Below are positions 23,255 through 33,144 of a stretch of 42,848 nucleotides of DNA, piece by piece (the stretch's first letter is position 1; the number at the start of each line of letters is the position of its first letter). The stretch comes from Echinostoma caproni (Eukaryota > Platyhelminthes > Trematoda > Plagiorchiida > Echinostomatidae), in NCBI GenBank assembly GCA_900618425.1, contig UZAN01041624.1, positions 1 through 42,848 on the forward strand, read 5' to 3'. Both the position numbers and the translations under genes were made by a program. Under the pieces are notes generated by a model, which made no database searches, was not told the origin of the DNA, and saw only the letters and a list, made by a program, of their open reading frames with translations.

Positions 23255-23475
23255 AATATAAGGAGATATTTAAGACAAACAATATAGCTAACAAACTTGT
23301 TTTCGTAACTTCATCTTCAGGCACTTACGGTTATGTATGTTTATATCTAAATTAACAACAAATGTGACTGGTCCATTGAGGTCAAGTGTGAAAATAAAAC
23401 GATGTCTGCCTGAAGAAGTAGTTACGAAAACAAGCTTGTTCGCTATATTTTTTGTCTTTTGATATTCTTACGCCA
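23255..23475. repeat. Palindrome of two PLE 3' tail motifs, head to head
   Basis: The left arm (about 23255-23324) and right arm (about 23406-23475) are inverted copies of one another. They share, in outward direction, CCTGAAGA-type, GTTACGAAAACAAG, TTTGTT or CTTGTT, then TATATT, GTCTT and GATAT. Roughly 85 percent of aligned bases match by eye. The spacer is about 80 bases. The shared block is the PLE 3' tail motif also found downstream of the GIY-YIG remnants, so this is a fold-back made of two PLE tails reading outward. No coding part of a PLE is present here. Confidence 0.7.
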
Positions 23476-23815
23476 ATCTTCCACGAACACAAATAATTGT
23501 TGTTTTTTGATATTTCCCATCGTAGTAGTTGTTTTTCATTGTCGAATGATTGATTTATAAATAGAACAACGTAGGTATATTCAATAAAGTATATTGAATT
23601 TTTCAGAAGAAACAGGCATTTAAAATTAGCAGCTTATTCAGTTTCATTTATTTTTTACATTGTCGTTCCACCATGTGTAATGGGGATTTCATTTACTCCC
23701 GGCAGGAGTTTACACGCTATACACGTCGTCACCGTTTAGGGATTGAGTTTGAGCTGTGTGTGCATATCAAAGGGAGCATTTTACTCCGGTTTTCTTTTTT
23801 TCACCTGTTATGCAG

Positions 23816-23946
23816 ATTGTTCGGCCATCCCACCTTCATCGTTCCAGGCCGCACCTGTTATCGATTTTTCACAATTTTGCACTAAATTCTGGTATGACCG
23901 ACCTGGATTGATACAGTTAACTACCTTCCCCCCCTTCTGTAACAAG
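23816..23946 (+). CDS. Candidate internal exon, unknown gene
   Basis: A long pyrimidine run (CTTTTTTTCACCTGTTATGCAG, ending at 23815) gives a strong acceptor, and AACAAG/GTTTGT at 23946 a fair donor. The 131 bases between are open in one frame. Two bases complete a split codon, then 43 codons follow: CSAIPPSSFQAAPVIDFSQF, then a segment with WYDRPGLIQL and ending PPFCNK. The composition (Pro, Cys, Phe, Trp) and higher GC differ from the neighbourhood. The exon would end in phase 0. No family was recognised, and chance agreement of splice sites cannot be excluded. Confidence 0.35.
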
Positions 23947-26136
23947 GTTTGTTTTGGTATTTCTTGAGGGTGCCAGTACTGTCGATAACTCCAAATGCAT
24001 TATCCGACATCAAGCTCCCCCCCACCCGTGTGAATTAGTATCAATCGTTTTCACGGACGTTACCGTATACAGTACGTATCGGATCTTATTTTAACTAGAG
24101 GTGTCCGCTCTATTCTAAAACATGTTCAAAGACGCTCGTCTTGAATGCACTGAACTGTCGTTTGTGCGGGAGTGCACAATCGATGAATGCGTTCCCAACT
24201 GGACTGTGTTACTGATAATCAAAATATTCTTCTCTTCGCCCCGGAAATCTACTATCCTCATTCAGCGCAGACCAAACATAGTTTGCGGAAATAAAGTTAT
24301 TAACATTTTACTTATTAATGTAATCAGCTTTTCCAAATCTTGGCTTTGAAATACTCCCGGTTTGAAATTTCGCTGAAAAGTGATCGATACAGAGACGTGT
24401 GAGGATTTGAAATCCGGATCCGTCTGGGTGTAAAGCACAAATTAAGTTCTTCTCGTGTAGATTAAAATGCCCTCTGCCTCACTCGAGATAGACTTTTTTT
24501 CCCAAAATGATTACAAAATGCATGCACTCTTCTCCGACCATTTTGATGTCGAAGTGAAAAATTTGTGGCTCTGTTTGTGTATGGTTTGGTGAATATATTT
24601 TAAATACCTTTCCCATTCGTACTTCCACACCTGTATACAGGCTCGCTTGTGACTATCTTTTCTGTCACAAAATGCATGTAAGGCATTTTTCACATTTTTA
24701 AATTTTTGAATGTTTTTTTTTGTCTTACTTTAAACGCACTCAACTGCGAAATTTGCCGGTGCACCTTGTGCTCAGTCTTTCCCGTTATCTTGTGATCCTT
24801 TTCAGCTGTGTGCTATCTTTTTTGTTGTGAACATGTTTTTTGTTCATTTATCAAATTATCTTAAACTGTGCTCAACATTTTCAAATATCCCCAGAGTGCT
24901 TGCCTTCATTAAAACACAAAAGCTTTTTTGTCGAACAGGATGCAAAAATTTCACAACCACTGTGCAACGCTTTTTCTATTAACAATTAACTATTATCAAT
25001 GTATTAAATTACATCTGCCGTTTGCTACATATGAGCTAAAACGCCTTGATGTTGGATCTAGTCAATAAGGGGCACATATGAAGCGTTGTAGACATTTTCA
25101 GACGTGGCCAGAAATGGCGGAATCACGTATTCAACGATAAAACTGCTATAAATGCGAATCGATAAATCTCGCTTCGAACAGGCACGCATATCGCATGGAA
25201 ATCGGTGTTAAGTTTGCGGAAATCTCCTCCACGCTATAATTTATTCACAATTGATTTGCCTATTGTTCAAACGATCGGAGAGATTGTCGTTTTCAAGGGA
25301 TTATTATTTCACATTCTGTTCAACGTATAGATTTGATTCAATCAGTTAAAATGTCCTCAGCTCCAGATTGTCCCATTTGCTCTGTGATTTCAAATTAGTT
25401 GGGTGAATTGCAATAGTTCAGAAGCTGCACGAATAGAACAGTTTTCTAACGAATCCACATGTTTTCAGAAATAATACAGTGTTAGTTTCCTTGGCACAGC
25501 GGAAATAAGATGCATGTAACAATGACTGAATTAGTTTTTCTGATTTCCTCTGTGGCTTGGGTAAAAAGGTATCAAGTTATGCACCATGATAAACATTGAC
25601 GCAAATGACGAAGCTATCTGCATGGCTATGAATAGGGAACAGAACGGGGTTACAGAAACGGATCAAGGCCGGGGGAAGAGGAGTTGTAGGGTGACCAGGC
25701 CTAATCTTGGCAAATATTGTGAATCAGTTTACTTTGGTTAACCTTCAAAATGGGAACTAATCAAGATTGTGAGCATCCGGCCCCCATGGTTGATATGCCA
25801 AACTGGCCATCGACCTCAGGCAAACTCTATGAGCAAACAAATTTCCAAACAGTTTTGTAATTTGCGTTCGAATAGTAAGTTTCAGTCAGATATGCTGTTT
25901 AAAGTGATTCAACAGTACTATATATCGATTATTGGTTTCCATTTATCCTAGAATTTGGTATGAGAAAGAAAAACATTTTTTATAACTGATGTTGAAATTT
26001 CCTGATTGATTTGATTCCTGGGATCGTTGGACACCGAAATAAATGAAACACACTGGTGATTTGAGCATAAAACTCTATCTTTTTTTGAGTAAAGGGGCCG
26101 AGATTATGATCAGGTAGATGATTGATGGTGACATAC
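23947..26136. other. No gene recognised
   Basis: AT-rich, T-rich in the middle (24680-24900). No coding domain, RNA gene or repeat family was recognised on either strand. Confidence 0.45.
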
Positions 26137-26178
26137 TTATCGCGCATTATTTGAGGACCGACTGGGGCCTGAACTGTC
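26137..26178 (-). CDS. Candidate micro-exon, unknown gene
   Basis: Minus strand: CTTGTTTTTACACAG is a good acceptor, then 42 bases, then the donor-like GTATGT. The frame reads TVQAPVGPQIMRDK and stays open beyond the donor down to 25980, so a longer exon is also possible. Forty-two bases is a multiple of three, as in trematode micro-exon genes, but nothing else ties it to such a gene. Confidence 0.22.
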   Translation of the reverse strand, partial: DSSGPSRSSNNAR

Positions 26179-26192
26179 CTGTGTAAAAACAA

Positions 26193-27719
26193 GAAAACAC
26201 GAATTTTAGTTATGGGGAGTGTTGGTGAAGAGGAGCGGGACGCGATTAACGGTTGTTAAACCGGGCAATATTGTGGGAGGACAATACAGCAATTGGAAAG
26301 GAATGAATTAAAAGATAAATAAAAAGTTCACTTACTGCAGTGTTTTAAACACCTTTCATTTGCTTACTTGAAGGTTACAGACATTGCAGGTTTGCAACGT
26401 GGTACTGCACATGAGTTCTCTTTGCTAAATCAACATCGATTGATTCTATTGACTTTGGCTGAACACAAAGAGATCAGAAAAGAACACTATTGTCGAAGTA
26501 ATTGGATATTATATGAGTAAATATATATATATATATCTCCGTCCTTTGAAGGTGACAGGATAGTTCACTAAGTGGATCGCAGATTGAAACTACAGTTAAA
26601 ACTAGTTGATTTGCTCAAATTGAACAACAGTGTGTATGTTCATTCTCCCACGACTGCTTGAAAGTTTAACTGATCTCAACAATCACAGCTGCAGTGACAC
26701 TTGCATGGGCAAACCAAATTAATGTGCAACATTCTGGCTTGCATAAACGGATGACTTCGCTGACTCGCCACTCTGAAACACTCCCGTTCGACCGAATCTA
26801 ATAGTCCAACAATACTGCGTGTATGTAGTTCCCATTAAAAGATGTTGGGATATTGTTTGTGAGATAAGGCTTCGGGCAAAACACAACCACCCTATCTCCA
26901 GTCCGACTGGCCCTAGAAAAATCGACCACTTCGTTGCCGAGCAAATCTCCAGTCCATTGTGTTGTTTTTATTATTGGGAACTATAAAGATCCTCATGAGT
27001 TGTTATGCTATATAAATTGTAGTCTTCCTTTGTTGTCTTTACAATTTGAGTAATAGTGTACTGTTTTCTCAATTTTTTTGCAACGAAGAGATTGTTTGCC
27101 GGGGCGGAGGGTGGTTGTGGTTGAGAGGAAAAAGCAGCCTACTCCGGTCTGAACAAATGACAGTGAATTTCTATCCTCGCCTCGGTCGACTTGGTTCAAT
27201 TCAGTTAAACTGAATTGTGAAAACAAAGAGAATATCTAAACTGAATTGTGTTTTTCTGTCATTTGTGTTCATGCAAAATTATAGAATATGCCTGCATTGA
27301 CACTAAAATCCAATCTACTGTGCATCACGTTGCCACAAAAGCGGACAATCTTGTTTCAGTCCCGTATACGAACAAATTTTCGCACATATTACGCGCAAAT
27401 GCGGCGTACTGTAGATTCGACTGTATGTTCCGATCGACAGTGACATCTTCAAACTTGTGACTGTTCCAGCCAAGATGGTACGTAAATTTTTTGCTGAAAA
27501 TGTAGTGATTGTTTGACAAAGAACAGCGATTCTGAGTGAAAAAACCCGTAGCCTGGTACTTGTTTGCGAATTCGTTTCACATCTGTCCACACGATTGGAA
27601 ATTCCAACTGATAAGACCGAGCAATCGGAGATGATAGAAATGATGTAAAGATTTCATCATGCTCACCCGTGTGAGCCGTTAAGTTTGACCGTGCACAAAG
27701 TAGCCGCACAAATTTCCCG
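26193..27719. other. No gene recognised; (TA)n tract at 26519-26536
   Basis: Contains a short TA microsatellite at 26519-26536. A minus-strand frame between 27449 and 27719 is open for about 90 codons up to the gap and includes EFPIVWTDVKRIRKQVPGYG. It has no recognised domain, and its upstream side is lost in the gap. Confidence 0.45.
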
Positions 27720-28230
27720 CCCCCCCCCCCNNNNNNNNNNNNNNNNNNNNNNNNNNNNNNNNNNNNNNNNNNNNNNNNNNNNNNNNNNNNNNNNNNNNNN
27801 NNNNNNNNNNNNNNNNNNNNNNNNNNNNNNNNNNNNNNNNNNNNNNNNNNNNNNNNNNNNNNNNNNNNNNNNNNNNNNNNNNNNNNNNNNNNNNNNNNNN
27901 NNNNNNNNNNNNNNNNNNNNNNNNNNNNNNNNNNNNNNNNNNNNNNNNNNNNNNNNNNNNNNNNNNNNNNNNNNNNNNNNNNNNNNNNNNNNNNNNNNNN
28001 NNNNNNNNNNNNNNNNNNNNNNNNNNNNNNNNNNNNNNNNNNNNNNNNNNNNNNNNNNNNNNNNNNNNNNNNNNNNNNNNNNNNNNNNNNNNNNNNNNNN
28101 NNNNNNNNNNNNNNNNNNNNNNNNNNNNNNNNNNNNNNNNNNNNNNNNNNNNNNNNNNNNNNNNNNNNNNNNNNNNNNNNNNNNNNNNNNNNNNNNNNNN
28201 NNNNNNNNNNNNNNNNNNNNNNNNNNNNNN
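27720..28230. other. Poly-C run and 500-base assembly gap
   Basis: Eleven C residues (27720-27730) lead directly into 500 N (27731-28230). The round number suggests a placeholder gap whose true size is unknown. The open frames that appear to cross it are artefacts of translating N. Confidence 0.97.
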
Positions 28231-29648
28231 CCAAAGCCATTACAAAACGTCATCCGAAAGTGTATTTGGATCCACAATTCAGACAGTCGATCGGTGTGGT
28301 ACAGACGCTTACAGATTATATTGGAGAAAAAACCTGATTCACTCCGTCTGATTAATATAGGCCAGTGTTATTTACCAAGGCATCTAGTTAATTCTCGGTG
28401 ATGGTAATTGTTAAATGGTTCTGTAATATGTAACTACTTGGGTTACATGATCAGTCAATTAAATAAATAGGTAAATAGTTAGATATTAGTTAGATAGGTT
28501 ATCATGGTCACCAATATTTTAGTTCTCCCGAAGAGAATTAGAGGAAATATTCATTTCGTTGAGGATATATTAATTTGCTAGTGTATAAATAGATTGACTA
28601 AATAATTATTCTCTGAATTTATGAGGAGATCACTTATTTGAATAGTCCTTTAATGTGCATTTGATTTTGTTATTTAAGTCACCAAACAGTTAATTAGGTT
28701 GTCACGTATGTAATCAGGTAATCCAGGGAATAGTTCGTTATTTGTTCTGTTACCAGTAGTAGTTGTGGTGTCATAATAAGCGTTGCCTGGTTGAGGATAG
28801 ATGTTCATTGGCAATAACGGTCAGGGTGTCGGTAAATTGTCATTCATACAACAAAATTTCTCATTCGGAACAAGTTTGCAGAATTCCTGCACACACACAC
28901 AGGTTAGTTGATGGAACGGTTCACTATTAGATGCGCATTCTTGTATTCTCCCTACCAAACAACAACAGTTTGCTCCAGCAGGTCTTGTTCATTTCTGGTC
29001 GCTGAAAGAACTGCTGATCGCATCGTTTGCGTACTACTCACAAGTGAGTAGTATCTCATAGCTGTAGTAGTGGTAGTGATAATAGTAATAGTAATAGTAC
29101 AAGTAGTAGTAGTATAAATCCACAATCCAGTGACGGGCGAGGAGGGTCAATTATTACGAAAAATGGTGAACGTATCCGTAAATTGATATCTATTCAACAG
29201 AATGTCTCATTCGGGACAAGTCTTCATAATTCCTACAAGCATTCAAGATAATTAATCGAACGAATAGAAAGCAAATGAGCATTCGCTGTTGTTAAAAAAG
29301 CAAATCCTTTAACCCCCTCACGAGTTTCGTGGAAATCCAAAAACCGCTTTATGTTGCATGCAAACTATTCACAGTGTGATTAGTGTGTGTTCAGACATTA
29401 GTAGTAGTAGAAGTGGTAGTAGTAGTCATTCAGCTACTTATCGACAATTAATCAAGTTACTGCGTAACTTTGGTGGGTTTCGGAAGAGTTAAGTAGCTTG
29501 CTGCTTACTACAAAATTTTGCCTATATTGATGCATAAACCGGGAATGTTGGCAAATAGTCATGTTAGTGTGTCAGGTTACATTACAACCGAGAGATAGTT
29601 GAGCAAAGTGTGTTGAACTTTCGTATCACGTTATTGCGATGCAATTAG
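28231..29648. repeat. AT-rich region with GTA microsatellites and a diverged direct duplication
   Basis: Two segments, 28829-28890 and 29175-29240, share GTAAATTG, CATTCA or TATTCA, ACA(A/G)AAT, TCTCATTCGG, ACAAGT and AATTCCT in order, a diverged direct repeat about 345 bases apart. (GTA)n-type tracts lie at about 29057-29115 and 29398-29426, and a CA run at 28891-28902. Short TAAATA and TTAGATA repeats occur at 28455-28500. No coding sequence was recognised. Confidence 0.6.
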
Positions 29649-29732
29649 GCAAGTTGGACAATGGGTGCCAAGATTATGCGAGCAAAAGCTTTCCATGAGA
29701 TGTTGGAACCAGAAACACCTATTGTGCGACTG
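29649..29732 (+). CDS. Candidate internal exon, unknown gene
   Basis: An 84-base segment is bounded by CAATTAG (acceptor, ending 29648) and CTG/GTAAGC (strong donor at 29733). It is open in phase 0 for exactly 28 codons: ASWTMGAKIMRAKAFHEM followed by a charged stretch ending TPIVRL. An in-frame stop lies in the acceptor itself (TAG), so the open frame begins at the splice site, as expected for an exon. The acceptor's pyrimidine tract is weak. The exon at 23816-23946 ends in phase 0 and could precede it. The opposite strand is also open here, so coding status is uncertain. No family was recognised. Confidence 0.4.
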
Positions 29733-30003
29733 GTAAGCCTTGATGAAACCAACAAACTAGATAACCTTGATGTCACTTGGATCAATGCTTTTGTGTATTC
29801 TATTTCATAAACGTGACCGCAGCGGTATTCTAACCAGCTGCTTACGTCCATCAATGAGCAAGCATGATCATTAGAGCATCAGTAGCAGTTCTCAATTCGT
29901 CTGTGAATACATTTATCACAAAACACTTTACCACACCGGCATTATCTTCATGCACAGTCAAGTCGCATTTACATGTGATTAGTGGTTGGCGATAATTAAT
30001 TGG
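29733..30003. other. No gene recognised
   Basis: A short stretch between the candidate exon and the palindromic element. Nothing was recognised beyond a TAATTAATTGG at the left border of the palindrome. Confidence 0.5.
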
Positions 30004-30406
30004 TTGGAACTGACAGTCCTTCAGACTTCACCTTCACGCACAATAGTCAGCTTTTGCTGTCAACCGCACACTTTGAAGCACTGTTATTAGAACCCATCAG
30101 TAGGGCATATCCACCGTCCCGTCCGCGAGTTGAACTATGGACCCATTGCATAGAAGGCGCTAGGGTGTAAACACTGTACCAACCAGCTCATACCATGAAT
30201 GAACCGAATTGATAATTCATGTTTGTTTAGGGATCGTTTCCAGAGAAAGACAGTCAATTCATTTCGGCCCGACTGGACGGTGGATATGCACTACTGTTGA
30301 GCTCTAATAAGAGCAAAACTTAAGTCTAGAACTTCCGAGTGTATGACTGACACGAAAAGCCGGTTATTGCGCGTGAAGGTGACGTCTGAAGGATGGTCAG
30401 TTCCAA
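30004..30406. mobile_element. Palindromic fold-back element carrying a hammerhead
   Basis: The ends are near-perfect inverted repeats: TTGGAACTGACAGTCCTTCA (30004 on) against the reverse complement of the sequence ending at 30406, continuing through CACCTTCACGC and GCAAT. The arms stay alignable for about 120 bases (30004-30124 and about 30270-30406), down to ATATCCACCGTCC. About 145 unique bases lie between. The right arm contains a nearly complete hammerhead. The left arm contains its eroded counterpart, lacking the GAAAC and cleavage-site segment. Hammerheads in outward terminal units are known for PLE terminal repeats; origin from two PLE-type terminal units is inferred. No target-site duplication is clear. 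Confidence 0.72.
30288..30332 (+). ncRNA. Type I hammerhead, second family, two core changes
   Basis: Core CTGTTGA at 30294-30300 (A6 changed to U), a perfect stem II GCTC/GAGC (30301-30304 and 30311-30314) with loop TAATAA, then AAAAC at 30315-30319 where GAAAC is expected (G12 changed to A). Stem III is the two-pair AC/GT closing TTAA. The cleavage triplet is GUC (30324-30326), so the predicted cut is after 30326. Stem I is GCACTA (30288-30293) with TAGAAC (30327-30332), four of six pairs. Everything except two core bases fits the minimal type I fold. Those two changes should make this copy inactive. Stem and loop sequences differ from the SINE hammerheads, so it is a separate family. Confidence 0.65.
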
Positions 30407-31178
30407 TAGGTTAGCATCATTATTGTCATCATCGGTGTCATCATCACCTGCATCAAGAGCATTTGGTTTTCATTACTTTAGTGCCCGTCTGCTTTCCACC
30501 TACATAATGAGTTTACTTTATCATGAAATTGGATAACATGTCAGGTATAGAGCAGTGCACTTTCTTCTTGCATGCCATATACTCAGTATATTTTGCCCTA
30601 TTTCCCATTTGTTGGATGTGTTTTATCATTTTTGTTTTCATCGTTGTGGAAATTCCAATTAAGCAATCTTTGAGATTTCCTGTGTCACGTTCTACTTCCT
30701 TCATTCACAAGCTCTAACTGCATCTCTGTTCTGTACGCACCCACAAGTCCCATGAACTAAAAAAATATAATTTGGCATCGAAACATTCAACCGCCGTGGA
30801 GTCAGTCACTAAACAGGTCGCACGTCCCATCTGGATGATCCCTATCCCGTAGTTGGTTCACGATACATTTGAACAGTTTGTAACGTGTGACGAGCAATAG
30901 AATTATACTTGTGGTCAACTTCCGATCTCGTCAATGCAATGCTCGTTTTCGGGAAGAGTGGAATGCACATGCCCCTCGAATTATTTTTAAACTGTACTCA
31001 AATGTAATCAACATAAAAAAACCACGGCACGTCAGATTGGGAAAAAATCTGTTTTGAAATCCGAAATGTAGCCAAATCGTCGATTAGATGCGTTAAAGGA
31101 CAAATTTTAATTATGAACGAATTTCGCTTTTGTCTCCTAGTTATGAATATCCAGAAATCGATTTGATTTTTAACTTAC
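30407..31178. other. No gene recognised
   Basis: Begins with a short ATCATT/GTCATC-rich tract (30416-30446). An open frame at 30523-30717 (+) contains a hydrophobic segment (CWMCFIIFVFIVVEIPI) that could span a membrane, but it is T-rich and has no supporting context. Confidence 0.4.
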
Positions 31179-31368
31179 CAATTCTTCAGATAAGAATGAC
31201 CTATGTATTTACACCATACGTTATCAAGTTTTAGACTATTTGTACATTCACTCAGTTCCACTGCGCATATCCGGGCTTCGTTTTCAATGAAACAAACACA
31301 GTTTGCAATACTCTCTTGGGAAAATCGTTGATATTCACGTAGACAATAGTAGACAATATGATCCCTTA
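31179..31368 (-). CDS. Candidate exon, unknown gene
   Basis: On the minus strand an open frame of about 63 codons ends at TTG/GTAAGTTA, a strong donor (junction at 31179/31178). It can start after a CTAG acceptor-like site at 31369. It reads VRDHIVYYCLREYQRFSQES, then further residues including NEARICAVELSEC and CKYIGHSYLKN. Five or six cysteines and balanced composition look protein-like. The acceptor has no good pyrimidine tract. No family was recognised. Confidence 0.3.
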
Positions 31369-31381
31369 CTAGTTTACCCAA

Positions 31382-33144
31382 TCAATAATTTAGACCAACC
31401 GGATTAGCTTCCATTCATGTTGTTGTCGTTGTTGTTATTGTTCTCATTGCACTGGTAGTTATTGGGACTGAGCTAAATAACAAAATTCTCAGGATGTGGT
31501 TTTGTTCGTAGACAATCTGGAACAGAAGGAATGTAATTGTATACAATTTTTCATATTTAACTTGTCTTGATAAATGTGATACAGGTTATCTTCTTTTCCT
31601 CATATATGTCACTTCACTTTGTCCATGGTTTTACCTCCGATCTACATGTCTGGTTGTATTATGCTTTATTTTTGGTATAGATTTTTAAAATCGATCATTA
31701 GGATTTTGTCGACCTTTATAACATATTCTGCTATGCCTCAGTTATTTTCGCGTCAAATTAAGTTAAATGCTTTTGTCCCTCTCCGTTATTCGCTAGTTCG
31801 TTAATAACCCCGACCAGATGTCTAAGCATGAATTTCACTATTGATCAACAAACTTACCGGGTGATGAGATGCAAGAAACGAAATAGCGCATCGATTTGCT
31901 TTGTCAATTATCACGTGACGCCCTGCCTCTTTTCGATACGGCTTAACTTCTTGATTCCCAATATTAAATAAATAAATTGCTGTGGAAAACTTCGGTGGAA
32001 TATTTTATCTGTTCCGTGTTTGGGACTATTATTTGTTGATCTGCTGGGAAGCGCAGTTTCCCTTATTTGCGAACTGCTCTCACGTGATTACACTTGTAAA
32101 AATGTGTCGGTGGTTCTACGCCTGTCACTAAGGTTTGATAGAGCTTGTGTGTGTGTGTATGTGTCTGTGGACATAAGGTGACACTCATTAATTTTCCCTC
32201 GGACAGCTGTGAGGTTCACACGGAAAATCCCACCCTATGTGTGCCCCTCTGTCTGTATAAACCTAAAAAAGGAAAAACCACACCAACGTTTGTTGTGAGC
32301 CACGAGTTATACCGTTCTGATTTGCGAACTCATTCTACTGTCGTTTAGAAATTTATATTCTGGATTAAATGGCCCAAAATGATATTCGGATGCATCCTCT
32401 TGCTCTTTTCCTCAAAAACGTACAATTTCTTCACTTCATGGATAAACACTTTTGTTGTACCATGACTGGCTGATCGAAAGACATCAACCCCATAGAACTT
32501 CAATGCCTGGATTCACTAAAACATTCGATGTTACTGAAATCGCTGTGAGTTCATGTTGCCTATATACAGTATTCTTGGGCTGATTAGAAAATAAACTTCA
32601 CTAATTCTTTAGTTCACCTGATTCAAGAACACAACGATGATTGTTAACTGGGCTATATGAGTACGTACAGGTGAGTTTTCTACCCCATATATCAAACAAA
32701 TAAAAACAGACTACTTCGAACAACACAACACCCGTTCATGGTCAGAAAAGAACCCTGTCAGAATCCTCGCGGTCAAGCTTAAACTGTCCTCCACAAAAAT
32801 GAAGAACGGGGTTGAAAGTGACAAAATCGACCAAATCTGACAGTTCCCCGCACCCCGCCCGGCCCGGCCCCCGCTCCTCAGATTTTACTTGTATCATCAA
32901 CCGAATCCGAACACGATCGCTCAAAATTTGTTTATACCTTCCTCTCATTAAATGAAATGAACAATTGACTAATAAACTAATAACTGAATGGTTAGTGAAC
33001 TAAATGAATCAAGTAAAATTGAACTGTCTAACTAACCAAAATTGTACCTACCTGTGTGGTCTACTTTACCCATTCAATGAATAGTAAATCGATTCGTCTT
33101 ATAATTAACTAGACTGTTTTTTTTCTGAATATTTAAATAAATCA
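31382..33144. other. No gene recognised; TG microsatellite at 32145-32166
   Basis: A (TG)n tract lies at 32145-32166. A GC-rich pocket (32848-32876, CCGCCCGGCCCGGCCCC) stands out from the AT-rich surroundings but has no recognised role. Open frames at 31619-31804, 32145-32348 (+) and 32742-32948 (-) have no visible domain. Confidence 0.45.

Noticed and set aside
27449..28401. Long open frames on both strands crossing 27731-28230
   Set aside because: They exist only because the 500 N of the gap are translated as unknown residues.
31861..31895. GTGATGAGATG...CGAAAT resembling a hammerhead core
   Set aside because: C3 is changed, stem II does not pair, and no GUH triplet or stem I partner is present.
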